DNA of 64,000 nucleotides from the NCBI RefSeq assembly GCF_947488715.1, contig NZ_CANLAG010000011.1, positions 1-64,000 on the forward strand, in the 5' to 3' direction. The DNA is from an uncultured Tateyamaria sp. GTDB taxonomy: Bacteria > Pseudomonadota > Alphaproteobacteria > Rhodobacterales > Rhodobacteraceae. Positions 53,876 to 63,456 of this stretch are shown here, piece after piece (position 1 is the first letter of the stretch; each line of letters starts with the position of its first letter). Made by a program: the position numbers and the translations under genes. Below the pieces are notes generated by a model. The model saw only the letters and a program-made list of their open reading frames with translations. It searched no databases and had not been told where the DNA came from.

Positions 53876-56800
53876 ATGGCAAACATTAACGGCGACAACA
53901 CTTCGGAACTCATCAATGGCACAAACGGCGCAGACGAGATCCGCGCCGAGGGCGGTAATGATACGGTAAATGGGCTTGGCGGCAACGACACCATCTTTGG
54001 CCTCAATGGCAATGATCAGCTTTTTGGCGGGGACGGCGACGACAGTCTCCGGGGCGGGGACGGCGCTGACACGCTGGAGGGTGGTGCGGGCGCCGATATC
54101 CTCGACGGCGACGGCGGTGATGATGTCGCCAGCTACGCGGGCTCGGACGCTGGTGTTCAGGTTGGTCTAAACTTTGGCGTTGGTTCCGGCGGACATGCCG
54201 AAGGCGACACGATGCGAGATGTTGACGGCTTTATTGGTTCGGACTTCAACGACCGGCTGGATGTAAACAGCAACCGCAGCAACCTGTTCTTCGACGGCGG
54301 CGATGGTTTCGACTCCCTGTTCCTGCAGGAGTTCCAGGATTTGCGGAACGATACCCTGCTGAATTTTGAGCGCATTGTGATCAACGATCAAACCTCCGGG
54401 CGCGTCGGCTTTGACATCCGGTCAAATCAGCTCGCTGATCTGCAAGAAATCAATGTGCGCAGCTTCGTCGGCGATGTGGATCTCTTTTTCGACATGGTGA
54501 ATGGCGTAAACGCCGACCTGTCCGGCATCAACTTCACCGGTTTTGACGTCAACGACACAATTCGTATCGATGGTGAAGATGACGCCGACAACATTATCGG
54601 ATCGACCCAGAACGATGAGATCGAGGGCCGCAACGGCAATGACACCATTTATGGCGGCGAAGGTGATGACACAATCAATGCGGGCAACAACAATGACGTT
54701 CTGATCGGCGGCGCCGGTGCCGACGAACTGAACGGCGGTAGCGGGCAGGATATCGTGGACTATTCAGCCTCTTCTGAACGGGTGCAGGTCACCCTGAACG
54801 AAGGCACGGGCGTGGGCGGCGATGCGCAAGGCGATACCTATTCCGGCATCGACGGGTTCATCGGATCAGACTTCGATGACCGCCTCCGCCTTACCGAGAA
54901 CCGCGGCAACCTGTTTCTGGACGGCGGCGACGGGCGCGACACGCTCGAGCTTCGCGAGTTTCAGGATCTTCGCGACGACACGCTGTTGAATTTCGAACGC
55001 ATCGTCATCAATGACACCACCAGCGGCAGACAAGGCTTTGACATCAACTCTGATCAGTTGGCCGACCTGATTGCGGGCGGGCTGAACGAGATCGCGATTT
55101 TCAGCAATTCCGGCAATGTCGACATCTTCATTGAGGTCGTGAACGGCGTCGATGTGGATCTGTCCGGGGTCACCCTGACCGGGTTTGACGGCGACGACAT
55201 CATCCGTGTGCGCGGCGAAAGTGACGCCGATGTCATGATTGGCTCCTCCGGGGATGATCTCTTTGACGCAGGCTCCGGCAATGACAGTCTCGAAGGGCGC
55301 GGCGGTGATGATCGGATCGAGGGCGACGACGGCCGCGACACGCTGAATGGCGGCACGGGCGATGATGAGCTTTTTGGCGGCAATGGCGACGACCTGTTGA
55401 TCGGCGGTGCAGGTGCCGATGACATGGATGGCGGCAGCGGCGAAGACATTGCCTCCTATGTGGGCTCAAACGCGGCTGTCACTGTCAATCTTCAAGACGA
55501 CACCGGCACGGGTGGCCATGCTGAGGGTGACACGCTCACCGCGATTGATGGCGCGATCGGTTCGGCCTTTGGTGACACGTTGCTGGGTGACGGGCGCGGC
55601 AACCAGTTCTTCGGCGAAGACGGCAATGACAGTATCCGCGGCGAAGGTGGCAACGACCTGATCCGCGGCGGCAACGGCAATGACACGCTGCGCGGAGGCA
55701 ATAACGAAGATCAGCTTTCGGGAGGTGTCGGCATCGACGCTTTGTTTGGTGACAATGGCAATGACGTGCTCGATGGCGGGGACGACAATGATCAGCTCAG
55801 CGGCGGTAGCGGGAATGACGTCCTACTGGGCGGCGCAGGGAATGATGCGCTCATTGGCGGCGCAGGCGCGGACGTGATGGTTGGCGGCGCGGGTTTTGAC
55901 CGCGCCAGCTATGGCGGCGCGGGCGCAGCGGTCGTCGTGAATATGAACAATCCCAACGCCGGATCGGGCGACGCGGATGGCGACACCTTCTTTGAGGTTG
56001 AGGTGATCGAGGGGTCTGCCTTCAACGACCTCTTCATCGGCAACAGCGAGGACACCGTTTTCCGCAGCGGCCTGGGCGCGGACACCGTTGATGGTGGCGC
56101 GGGGGACGACTTTGCAGACTATGTGAGTTCAAATGCAGCGGTGCAGGTAAACCTGGCCGCGGCCACGCAGTCTGGCGGCCATGCCGAGGGTGACGTGCTG
56201 CTCAATATCGAAAACGTGGCCGGGTCCAACTTTGACGACACCATCGCCGGCGACGCACAGGACAACATACTGCGCGGCCGCGATGGGAATGACACCATCC
56301 GCGGGCGCGACGGTGATGACACACTCGAAGGCGGCGAAGGGAACGATGATCTGGCGGGCAACACCGGGGATGACAGTCTTACCGGCGATGCCGGGAACGA
56401 CACACTCTCTGGCGGTGCTGGCGACGACACGTTGGAGGGCGGCGCAGACAACGACCTCCTCCTCGGCGGCGACGGTAACGATCAGATCGAAGGTGGCGAT
56501 GGCAACGACGTGCTCATCGGCGGCGATGGCGCGGACACCATCCTCGGCGGCACCGGCAATGATCAGGTCACCGGGACTGCAGGGGATGATGTAATCGACC
56601 TGGGCGCTGGCAACGATGAAAGTTTCTGGCTGAACGGCGACGGGTCGGACACGGTGGATGGCGGCGAAGGGGTGGACACCCAGTTCGTTTCGCTGACCGA
56701 CAGCACAAGCGACGTGCTCACGGTGTCGACCGAAGACGGCGTGACCGTGTTGGAGCGCACAAATTTCGGCACTTTCTCTATCGAGATGACCAACGTCGAA

Positions 56801-57805
56801 ACAATCGACATCGATGCGCAAGGCGGCGATGATGTGATCAACGCCCAAAATGCCGAGGTTGCCCTCGAGGTCGACGCAGGTGCCGGAAACGATTTGATTG
56901 AGGGCGGCACAGGCCGTGACCAGATCGCAGGGGGCGCCGGCAATGACACCTTGTTGGGTGGTGAAGGCGATGACCTTGTTGTGGGCGGGTCTGACGATGA
57001 CCTCGTCCTTGGCAATGATGGCAATGACGTATTGCGCGGGGATGATGGCCAAGACACCCTGTCCGGTGGCGAAGGTGACGACACGATCCAAGGCGGCATT
57101 GGCGACGACGACCTCAGAGGCGGTGCCGGCAGCGACTCACTCGAGGGCGGAGACGGCGCGGACTTGCTGAGAGGCGGTACCGGCGGCGACACGTTGCGCG
57201 GTGGTGCAGGCAGCGACACGGTTCTCGGCGGCGAGGATGACGACCTGATCCAGGGCAATTCCGGCAATGACACCGTAGCGGGCGAAGCCGGTGACGATGT
57301 CATCAGTGGCGGCTCTGGCAATGACCGGATCAGAGGGGACGAAGGGGACGATGTCCTGTTCGGCTCTTCCGGCAATGACCTCGTGACCGGCAACGAAGGC
57401 AGCGATACCCTGTCCGGCGGCACAGGGAACGACACCCTTGACGCTGGTGGCGGCGGTCGGAACCGTCTTGACGGTGAAGAAGGGAACGATGTTCTGCAGG
57501 GCGGAAGCGGTCGCGACCGGATGGATGGAGGTGCGGGCGACGACGTCATGACCGGCGCTGGTGGCAGCGACATTTTCATCTTCTCGGAAGGCCAAGATGT
57601 TGTCATGGACTTCCAGACGAACCTTGCAAACGAGGTTGTCGACCTGCGTGCCGTCTCGGAGATTGTTGATTTCAACGATCTGACAAGCAACGGACACCTG
57701 TTCCAGGACGGCTCAAACGTTGTCGTGGATGATCTGGCGGGCAATTCCATGACTCTATTAAACACCAACCTTGCCGATCTGACGGCTGACGACTTCCTGT
57801 TCTAA
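53876..57805 (+). CDS. giant RTX calcium-binding exoprotein
   Basis: 1309 residues from ATG 53876, preceded by AGGGAA. It is almost wholly RTX nonapeptides (GGxGxDxLxGG) punctuated by at least five beta modules with a pattern like ASYxGSxxAVxVNL ... GGHAEGDT ... IGSxFxDxL. Two long modules (about 54124-54600 and 54748-55240) are clear duplicates, sharing EFQDLRNDTLLNFERIVIND-type sequence. The C-terminus (VDLRAVSEIVDFNDL, ending LTADDFLF) fits a type I secretion signal. There is no N-terminal signal peptide and no secretion genes nearby. Likely a secreted Ca2+-binding surface or adhesion protein. The gene is divergent from the ECF sigma operon. Confidence 0.9.
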   Translation: MANINGDNTSELINGTNGADEIRAEGGNDTVNGLGGNDTIFGLNGNDQLFGGDGDDSLRGGDGADTLEGGAGADILDGDGGDDVASYAGSDAGVQVGLNFGVGSGGHAEGDTMRDVDGFIGSDFNDRLDVNSNRSNLFFDGGDGFDSLFLQEFQDLRNDTLLNFERIVINDQTSGRVGFDIRSNQLADLQEINVRSFVGDVDLFFDMVNGVNADLSGINFTGFDVNDTIRIDGEDDADNIIGSTQNDEIEGRNGNDTIYGGEGDDTINAGNNNDVLIGGAGADELNGGSGQDIVDYSASSERVQVTLNEGTGVGGDAQGDTYSGIDGFIGSDFDDRLRLTENRGNLFLDGGDGRDTLELREFQDLRDDTLLNFERIVINDTTSGRQGFDINSDQLADLIAGGLNEIAIFSNSGNVDIFIEVVNGVDVDLSGVTLTGFDGDDIIRVRGESDADVMIGSSGDDLFDAGSGNDSLEGRGGDDRIEGDDGRDTLNGGTGDDELFGGNGDDLLIGGAGADDMDGGSGEDIASYVGSNAAVTVNLQDDTGTGGHAEGDTLTAIDGAIGSAFGDTLLGDGRGNQFFGEDGNDSIRGEGGNDLIRGGNGNDTLRGGNNEDQLSGGVGIDALFGDNGNDVLDGGDDNDQLSGGSGNDVLLGGAGNDALIGGAGADVMVGGAGFDRASYGGAGAAVVVNMNNPNAGSGDADGDTFFEVEVIEGSAFNDLFIGNSEDTVFRSGLGADTVDGGAGDDFADYVSSNAAVQVNLAAATQSGGHAEGDVLLNIENVAGSNFDDTIAGDAQDNILRGRDGNDTIRGRDGDDTLEGGEGNDDLAGNTGDDSLTGDAGNDTLSGGAGDDTLEGGADNDLLLGGDGNDQIEGGDGNDVLIGGDGADTILGGTGNDQVTGTAGDDVIDLGAGNDESFWLNGDGSDTVDGGEGVDTQFVSLTDSTSDVLTVSTEDGVTVLERTNFGTFSIEMTNVETIDIDAQGGDDVINAQNAEVALEVDAGAGNDLIEGGTGRDQIAGGAGNDTLLGGEGDDLVVGGSDDDLVLGNDGNDVLRGDDGQDTLSGGEGDDTIQGGIGDDDLRGGAGSDSLEGGDGADLLRGGTGGDTLRGGAGSDTVLGGEDDDLIQGNSGNDTVAGEAGDDVISGGSGNDRIRGDEGDDVLFGSSGNDLVTGNEGSDTLSGGTGNDTLDAGGGGRNRLDGEEGNDVLQGGSGRDRMDGGAGDDVMTGAGGSDIFIFSEGQDVVMDFQTNLANEVVDLRAVSEIVDFNDLTSNGHLFQDGSNVVVDDLAGNSMTLLNTNLADLTADDFLF

Positions 57806-57822
57806 GCCCTGCTGGAACAAGG

Positions 57823-57857
57823 CATCGTAGGTCACACCATCAGTGTGGCCTGCGATG
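57823..57857 (+). terminator. strong hairpin downstream of the giant RTX gene
   Basis: CATCGTAGGTCACAC pairs with GTGTGGCCTGCGATG across a CATCA loop (15 pairs, two G-T). It lies 18 bases after the stop codon. There is no T-tract, so it may be a transcript-end stabiliser or Rho-assisted terminator rather than a classic intrinsic terminator. Confidence 0.6.
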
Positions 57858-58467
57858 TCAGAAATCGGCACAGTCGAACTAACATGGAAGCCAAGAAGCG
57901 TGTCCTCTGACGACAGACGACCTTTCACGGTAAGGCTCGACGGGCTGCACAAAAAGAGGCGGGTTAATGCCCCACCCCTGATCTTTCGCTTCCAGCCTGC
58001 CGCGGTTGATAAGGATTTTTCCAGGCAAAGTCCGCTCTTTCCCACCACGGCGCTACCAACGCGGTCAAACAATGGCTTCACAGACTAGGGGTCCACTCGC
58101 GCGCATTGGAAGACCATGCAATCTGTCCGCAAGATCGTCTAAACGGCTTTTGAGGTTGCCAGTTTGCCCCCTTACGACCCATAGGCCTTTAGGCACATGC
58201 TGGCCAGCCACACGGCGCAGAACAGCACAAGCGTTGCCCAGTTCATCGTCAACGCCCAAAACCTTGGCCATTCGGAGCCGCGGACCACGTCGCACAGCCA
58301 TGGATAAGCAAGCCGAGACGAGTAGCCCCGTCTGATCACTGGGAAACCGAATGCATGGCCATGCGCATCGGCTGGATCAAGCGTCGTGTGAACGCGGAAA
58401 CAAGTGCGGGAACACGGAACTAGCGTATGGTATTATTGTTTAAAAACAAAACCCAAACAGGCAACAG
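57858..58467. other. gene-poor stretch between RTX gene and tRNA-Ser
   Basis: About 610 bases. Short open frames on both strands lack RBSs, motifs and consistent codon use, and none is called. The content could be decayed coding sequence of an insertion next to the tRNA, but nothing is recognisable. Confidence 0.4.
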
Positions 58468-58557
58468 TGGCGGAGGCTGTGGGATTCGAACCCACGGGAC
58501 GCTCTCACGCCCAACGGTTTTCAAGACCGCCGCATTCGACCACTCTGCCAAACCTCC
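58468..58557 (-). tRNA. tRNA-Ser (anticodon UGA)
   Basis: The minus strand folds as a 90-nucleotide class II tRNA: acceptor GGAGGTT pairs with AGCCTCC, D-arm region TGGCAGAGTGG, anticodon arm with loop CTTGAAA (anticodon TGA), long variable arm (TTGGGCGTGAGAGCGTCCC), T-arm GGGTTCGAATCCC and encoded CCA. It reads UCA-type serine codons. Confidence 0.95.
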
Positions 58558-58763
58558 GGTGAGATTGCTTTACGGATCGTCGCGCGATTCGGCAAATACC
58601 CAAATCTATGGGGAAATTTGCCGATCCGGACACGGGACTCTTTTCAGAACCACCTCGACACGCTATGCTAACGCGAGAAACCCGGCAAAGCGGGAAAAAA
58701 CACGTGTCGCAAAGGCACCGGCCAAAATGGCCCCACAGGCAACAGCAGGCAAGGACTTGGTCC

Positions 58764-59660
58764 ATGAGCAGAACATATTCTCGTTCCACATTTCGTAGCA
58801 GCGTCACACTTGTCCTCGCTTTGGGCCTTTTGGCTGGGTGCAACGAAAACGGACAATTCGTGGCGATGGACGCGTTCAAGTCGAACACATCCACCAAAGA
58901 CACCCCAAAATCCGGCGATGCCGTAAAGACCGTAGAACGCGACGTCGAAGCGCCCGACGTGTTCTCGGCCACAGAGGCCGGATTGTGGGACGGTCGACCA
59001 TCGTTGGGCGGCGTATGGGTGGCACATCCTGATGTCACCGACCCCGAACGGGTGATCATCCGCAACACAACAAACGATAAATTTGTGGTTGGTGCCCTGT
59101 TCCGCCGTGAGCGGGATATTCCCGGTCCGCGCCTTCAGATCAGTTCGGACGCGGCCGAGGCATTGGGCATGTTGGCCGGTGCACCCGCGCAATTGAACGT
59201 GACGGCCTTGCGCAAAGAAGCGGTAAGTGTGGCGCCTGAAATTGACGCTCCGGTTGAGGCAGACACAGTTGCCGCACCGACAGACGTCACCGCCACCCCG
59301 CTGGACCCAATCCAAAGCGCGGCGGCGGCCATTGACGCCCCTGCCCCCGCAGCAACTGTGACAGGCATCGCGCCGAAACCAACCGCCCAGGCGACACCGG
59401 CCGCGGCGCGAGCGCCCACTTCGGGTCTGTCCAAACCATTCATCCAGATCGGGATCTTTTCGATCGAAGCCAATGCCGAGCGCACCGCAAAACAGATGCG
59501 CGGTGCGGGCATCATCCCAATCGTCAAAAAGTTCGAACGCAGCGGCAAACCGTTCTGGCGCGTGGTTGTTGGCCCAGCAGGGTCGACGTCAGAGCGCGCG
59601 CAGTTGCTGACCAAGATCAAAGACGAAGGGTTCACAGACGCCTACGCCGTCACCAACTGA
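58764..59660 (+). CDS. SPOR-domain lipoprotein
   Basis: 298 residues from ATG 58764, preceded by AAGGAC. Lipoprotein signal SVTLVLALGLLAGC with lipid Cys near residue 26. The middle region (GGVWVAHPDVTDPERVIIRN, GPRLQISSDAAEALGML) resembles the barrel part of RlpA-like proteins but is short. An Ala/Pro-rich linker leads to a C-terminal SPOR domain (residues 225-298, FIQIGIFSIEANAERTAKQM, KPFWRVVVGPAGS) that binds denuded peptidoglycan at division sites. It is followed by a D,D-carboxypeptidase gene, supporting a cell-wall role. Confidence 0.85.
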   Translation: MSRTYSRSTFRSSVTLVLALGLLAGCNENGQFVAMDAFKSNTSTKDTPKSGDAVKTVERDVEAPDVFSATEAGLWDGRPSLGGVWVAHPDVTDPERVIIRNTTNDKFVVGALFRRERDIPGPRLQISSDAAEALGMLAGAPAQLNVTALRKEAVSVAPEIDAPVEADTVAAPTDVTATPLDPIQSAAAAIDAPAPAATVTGIAPKPTAQATPAAARAPTSGLSKPFIQIGIFSIEANAERTAKQMRGAGIIPIVKKFERSGKPFWRVVVGPAGSTSERAQLLTKIKDEGFTDAYAVTN

Positions 59661-59678
59661 ACCACATAGGAGCCCACC

Positions 59679-60842
59679 TTGATCCGCACTCTTGCTGCCG
59701 CCACTTTGCTGATCTCGACGGCGTTGCCGTTGTCCGCCTTCGAAACGCGGGCAACCGCCGCGTATGTGATTGACCATACCACTGGTACCGTTCTTCTGAA
59801 CAAGAACGCGGACGAGCCGCTGCCGCCCGCGTCTATGTCCAAGCTGATGACCCTCTATATGGCGTTTGAGGCTGTGGAACGCGGGCAACTCAAGATGACG
59901 GACGAGCTGTCGGTTTCGGCCCATGCCAACAGCTACGGCGGCTCGACCCTTTTTCTCAAACAAGGCGAGCGTGTCAGCGTCGAAGACCTGATCCGCGGTA
60001 TCATCGTGTTGTCGGGCAACGACGCTTGCGCCGTGATTGCCGAAGCACTGAGCCCGGATGGCACAGAAGCCGGATTTGCGCGTCTGATGACCCGCCGCGC
60101 GCAAGAGATGGGCATGACCAACTCGACATTCGCCAACTCCAACGGCTGGCCTGCCGCAGGTCACCGGATGTCGATGCGGGATCTGGGGCTGTTGTCGCAA
60201 CGCTTGCTGGCGGACTTCCCTGAATACTACCCCATGTTCTCGGAAACAGAGTTCCTGTTTGATGCGAACGAGTCGTCTAACCGGTTCAATCGGAACCCGT
60301 TGTTGGGTCTCGGTATTGGGGCGGATGGCCTGAAAACGGGTCATACCCAAGAGGCGGGATATGGCCTGACGGGATCAGCGAAACAAGGCGATCGAAGGGT
60401 CGTTTTTGTGCTCTCTGGACTGGACTCTGCTGCCGCGCGCGCTCAGGAATCCGAGGCTATCGTGAATTGGGCGTTCCGCCAGTTTGCCCAACGCACGCTG
60501 GTGACCCAAGGAGAACGCATTGCCACCGCAGCCGTGTGGGAAGGTGCGGAACCCGAGGTTGGTCTCGTGCCTGAAATGGACATCTCGGTTCTGCTGCCAA
60601 TCCTTGCGGGCAAGGACGTGGCCGCCGAAGTCGTCTATACCGGTCCAGTTCAAGCGCCTGTGACGGCCGGAACACCGCTTGCAGAATTGGTCATTCAACC
60701 CGAAGGTTTGCCGGAACAACGCTTCCCGCTGGTTGCGGAAACCGATGTGGCCCATGGCGGGTTCCTTGCCAAGATTTCGACCGCAGCCCTGTCGCTGATT
60801 CAGCGCTTGAATGATGGCCCAGACACGCCCGGTGAAACGTGA
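59679..60842 (+). CDS. D-alanyl-D-alanine carboxypeptidase (PBP5/6 type)
   Basis: 387 residues from TTG 59679, with AGGAG seven bases upstream. Signal peptide (AATLLISTALPLSAFE). Penicillin-binding motifs: SxxK in PPASMSKLMTLYMAFE, SGN in VLSGNDACAVIAEAL and KTG in DGLKTGHTQEAGYGL. The C-terminal PBP5_C-like domain (residues 270-370) tethers it to the membrane. It trims the terminal D-Ala of peptidoglycan stem peptides in the periplasm. It overlaps tmk by four bases (GTGA). Confidence 0.95.
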   Translation: MIRTLAAATLLISTALPLSAFETRATAAYVIDHTTGTVLLNKNADEPLPPASMSKLMTLYMAFEAVERGQLKMTDELSVSAHANSYGGSTLFLKQGERVSVEDLIRGIIVLSGNDACAVIAEALSPDGTEAGFARLMTRRAQEMGMTNSTFANSNGWPAAGHRMSMRDLGLLSQRLLADFPEYYPMFSETEFLFDANESSNRFNRNPLLGLGIGADGLKTGHTQEAGYGLTGSAKQGDRRVVFVLSGLDSAAARAQESEAIVNWAFRQFAQRTLVTQGERIATAAVWEGAEPEVGLVPEMDISVLLPILAGKDVAAEVVYTGPVQAPVTAGTPLAELVIQPEGLPEQRFPLVAETDVAHGGFLAKISTAALSLIQRLNDGPDTPGET

Positions 60843-61486
60843 CGCAAGACGACGCTGCGCCGGGGCACTTTATCAGCTTTGAAGGGATCGACGGGTCGGG
60901 CAAGTCTACCCAGACGCAATTGCTGGCCGACGCGCTGCGAGATGCGGGCCACGACGTGCTGTTGACCCGCGAGCCGGGCGGCAGCCCAGGTGCTGAAGAA
61001 ATCCGTGAACTTGTCCTAAAGGGTGATCCGGACCGCTGGTCGGCAGAGACTGAGTTGCTGCTATTTACTGCCGCGCGTCGGGATCATCTGGAGAGGTTGA
61101 TCGAACCTGCGCTTGCGGAAGGCAAGATCGTGATCTGCGACCGTTTCGCGGACAGCACGCGCATGTATCAGGGCGTGAGCCGCGGAGACTTGCGGGGCAA
61201 AGTCGACACCCTGCATAGCCTGATGATCGGACGCGAGCCGGACCTGACACTGCTGATCGATATGGATCCTGCACAGGGTCTGGCGCGCGCCAAGAGCCGC
61301 AAGGGCACCGAGGAGCGGTTCGAGGACTTTGGCTCCGACTTGCAAGAGAAAATGCGCGCGGGTTTTCTGGAGCTCGCCAAGCAATACCCTGACCGTATGC
61401 GCACGGTTGACGGCACTGCGACTGTCGCCCACGTGGCGGCACAGATTTGGCGCATCGTTTCCGCGCATTTGGACAAAGCACAATAG
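60839..61486 (+). CDS. tmk: thymidylate kinase
   Basis: 215 residues from GTG 60839, overlapping the carboxypeptidase stop. P-loop SFEGIDGSGKSTQTQLLAD, DRx motif VICDRFADSTRMYQG and LID region RAKSRKGTEERFEDF. It phosphorylates dTMP to dTDP for DNA synthesis. Next to holB, a common arrangement. Confidence 0.97.
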   Translation: MTQDDAAPGHFISFEGIDGSGKSTQTQLLADALRDAGHDVLLTREPGGSPGAEEIRELVLKGDPDRWSAETELLLFTAARRDHLERLIEPALAEGKIVICDRFADSTRMYQGVSRGDLRGKVDTLHSLMIGREPDLTLLIDMDPAQGLARAKSRKGTEERFEDFGSDLQEKMRAGFLELAKQYPDRMRTVDGTATVAHVAAQIWRIVSAHLDKAQ

Positions 61487-61543
61487 CCGTTTGGCGCGGC
61501 CCGGGGCTGGCCCCTGACCTGCCATGAGTGGTAAAGCATCGCC

Positions 61544-62659
61544 ATGGCCGACGAGACCCAAGATCCAACACGCGTGCCCGGCGCGCCCCACCCGTCTGAG
61601 ACACCCCGACTAATGGGGCAAGACGCGGCGCAAGCGACGTTTCTGGACGCGTTCAACTCTGGCCGTCTGCACCATGCTTGGCTGATCACGGGGCCGCGCG
61701 GGGTTGGTAAGGCCACATTGGCCTGGCGCATCGCGCGGTTCCTGCTCTGCACGCCGGATCCGGACCCAAATGACATGTTCGGCGCGCCAGCGCCAAGCAG
61801 TTTGGATGTGTCAGACGAACATCCTGTGGCGCGGCGTATCGCGGCAGGCGCAGAACCAGGTTTGAAATCGGTACACCGCACAGAAAACGACAAAACCAAA
61901 CGACTGCGTGATCAGATCACCATCGAGGACATCCGCGCGCTCGGCAGCTTTTTTCAACTCTCCGCCACAGATGGTGGTCGCCGAGTGGTCATCATTGACG
62001 CTGCGGACGAAATGAACGTCAACGCCGCCAATGCGCTTCTCAAAATGCTCGAAGAGCCGCCCGCGCGCACGACCTTGCTGCTGATTTGCCACCAGCCCAG
62101 CCGTTTGTTGCCCACCATCAGGTCGCGTTGCAGAACCCTTCGGCTCGGTCCTCTGGATGCGCAGGATATGGCCGCGGCGATGGCGCAGGCCGGTGTCGAT
62201 CCGGGACCAGATAGTGCCGCCTTGGCCGAGCTGGGCGCAGGTTCAGTGGGGGAGGCAATGCGCCTGACACTGCTTGACGGTCTGCGTATTTATCAGGAGA
62301 TTGTCAGCCTGTTGGGCACGATGCCGAACCTTGACCGTGCCCGCGCGCTGGCTCTGGCAGAGGCAGCGGCGCAACGCGGGTCGGATCAAAAACTTGACCT
62401 GCTTTACACCTTGATGGATGTCGCGTTGGCGCGGCTGGCACGCACTGGGGCTGGCCACCCCCCCACCGTGAACGCCGCCCCGAACGAAGCCGAGATTTTC
62501 CAACGCCTTGCCCACGACACACGGCAAGCACAGGCTTGGGCCAGCACCGCACAAACGGCTCTTTCACGGGCGCGTCATGGGCGTGCAGTCAACCTTGACC
62601 CTGCCGCGCTGGTCCTAGATACGCTCTTCAAACTTTCCGAGACGGCGCCCGCCCGATGA
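61544..62659 (+). CDS. holB: DNA polymerase III subunit delta'
   Basis: 371 residues from ATG 61544. AAA+ fold: HHAWLITGPRGVGKATLAWR (Walker A-like), VVIIDAADEMNVNAANALLK (Walker B region), LEEPPARTTLLLICHQPSRL and the sensor-1/SRC motif TIRSRCRTLRLGPL. It is the clamp-loader wrench subunit. Its stop overlaps the TatD gene start (ATGA). Confidence 0.95.
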   Translation: MADETQDPTRVPGAPHPSETPRLMGQDAAQATFLDAFNSGRLHHAWLITGPRGVGKATLAWRIARFLLCTPDPDPNDMFGAPAPSSLDVSDEHPVARRIAAGAEPGLKSVHRTENDKTKRLRDQITIEDIRALGSFFQLSATDGGRRVVIIDAADEMNVNAANALLKMLEEPPARTTLLLICHQPSRLLPTIRSRCRTLRLGPLDAQDMAAAMAQAGVDPGPDSAALAELGAGSVGEAMRLTLLDGLRIYQEIVSLLGTMPNLDRARALALAEAAAQRGSDQKLDLLYTLMDVALARLARTGAGHPPTVNAAPNEAEIFQRLAHDTRQAQAWASTAQTALSRARHGRAVNLDPAALVLDTLFKLSETAPAR

Positions 62660-63456
62660 CACCCGAAATCACCGACAGCCACTGCCACCTCGATTTCCCC
62701 GACTTTGAGGGCGGATTGCCTGAGATCATCGCAAACGCCGAAGCGGCGGGTGTGACACGGATGGTAACCATCTGCACCAAGCTCAGGTTGGAACCGCAGG
62801 TGCGCGCCATCGCAGAGACATATGCACCCGTGTTTTATGCAGCTGGCACACACCCCATGAGCGCCGCGGACGAGCCGATGGCGACGGTGGATGACCTGAT
62901 TGTGCTGTCACAGCACCCCAAATTCGTGGGCATTGGCGAGACCGGGCTCGATTATCACTATACCTCGGACAGTGCGGAGGTGCAGAAACAGTCGCTGCGC
63001 ATCCATATTGCAGCGGCCCGCGAGACGGGTCTGCCACTGATCATCCATGCACGTGCCGCGGACGATGACATGGCGCGTATCCTGGCTGAGGAGCATACAA
63101 ACGGCGCGTATACCTGCGTCATGCACTGTTTTTCGTCCTCGCAAGCCTTGGCGCACGCCGCGCTTGATCTGGGGTTCTACCTGAGCATGTCGGGCATCAC
63201 CGCCTTTCCCAAAAGCCAGGAACTCCGGGACATTTTTGCATCCGTGCCCATGGACAGACTGCTGGTCGAAACCGATGCGCCCTACCTTGCGCCGCCGCCA
63301 CATCGCGGCAAACGGAACGAACCGGCATTCACCGCACATACCGCACAACGCGCGGCTGAAACGATGGGCGTAGACTATGCTGCGTTCGCGGAGCAAACCC
63401 AAAAGAACTTTGACCGCTTGTTTGCCAAGGCTGCGGCCTACACAGTGCCGGCATGA
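62656..63456 (+). CDS. TatD family metal-dependent hydrolase
   Basis: 266 residues from ATG 62656. Metal-binding motifs of the TatD amidohydrolase-like TIM barrel: DSHCHLDFPDFEGG, GIGETGLDYHY, LPLIIHARAADDD, MHCFSSSQALAH and ETDAPYLAPPPHRGKRN. These proteins act as Mg2+-dependent exonucleases or deoxyribonucleases in DNA repair and quality control. Coupled by four-base overlaps to holB and the next gene. Confidence 0.94.
   Translation: MTPEITDSHCHLDFPDFEGGLPEIIANAEAAGVTRMVTICTKLRLEPQVRAIAETYAPVFYAAGTHPMSAADEPMATVDDLIVLSQHPKFVGIGETGLDYHYTSDSAEVQKQSLRIHIAAARETGLPLIIHARAADDDMARILAEEHTNGAYTCVMHCFSSSQALAHAALDLGFYLSMSGITAFPKSQELRDIFASVPMDRLLVETDAPYLAPPPHRGKRNEPAFTAHTAQRAAETMGVDYAAFAEQTQKNFDRLFAKAAAYTVPA

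Noticed and set aside
56563-57768. 401-codon Pro/Ser-rich minus-strand frame opposite the giant RTX gene
   Set aside because: Proline/serine repeats are simply the complement of Gly/Asp nonapeptide codons.
58006-58335. Open frames on both strands before tRNA-Ser
   Set aside because: Neither strand shows coding character, start signals or motifs; listed as gene-poor sequence instead.
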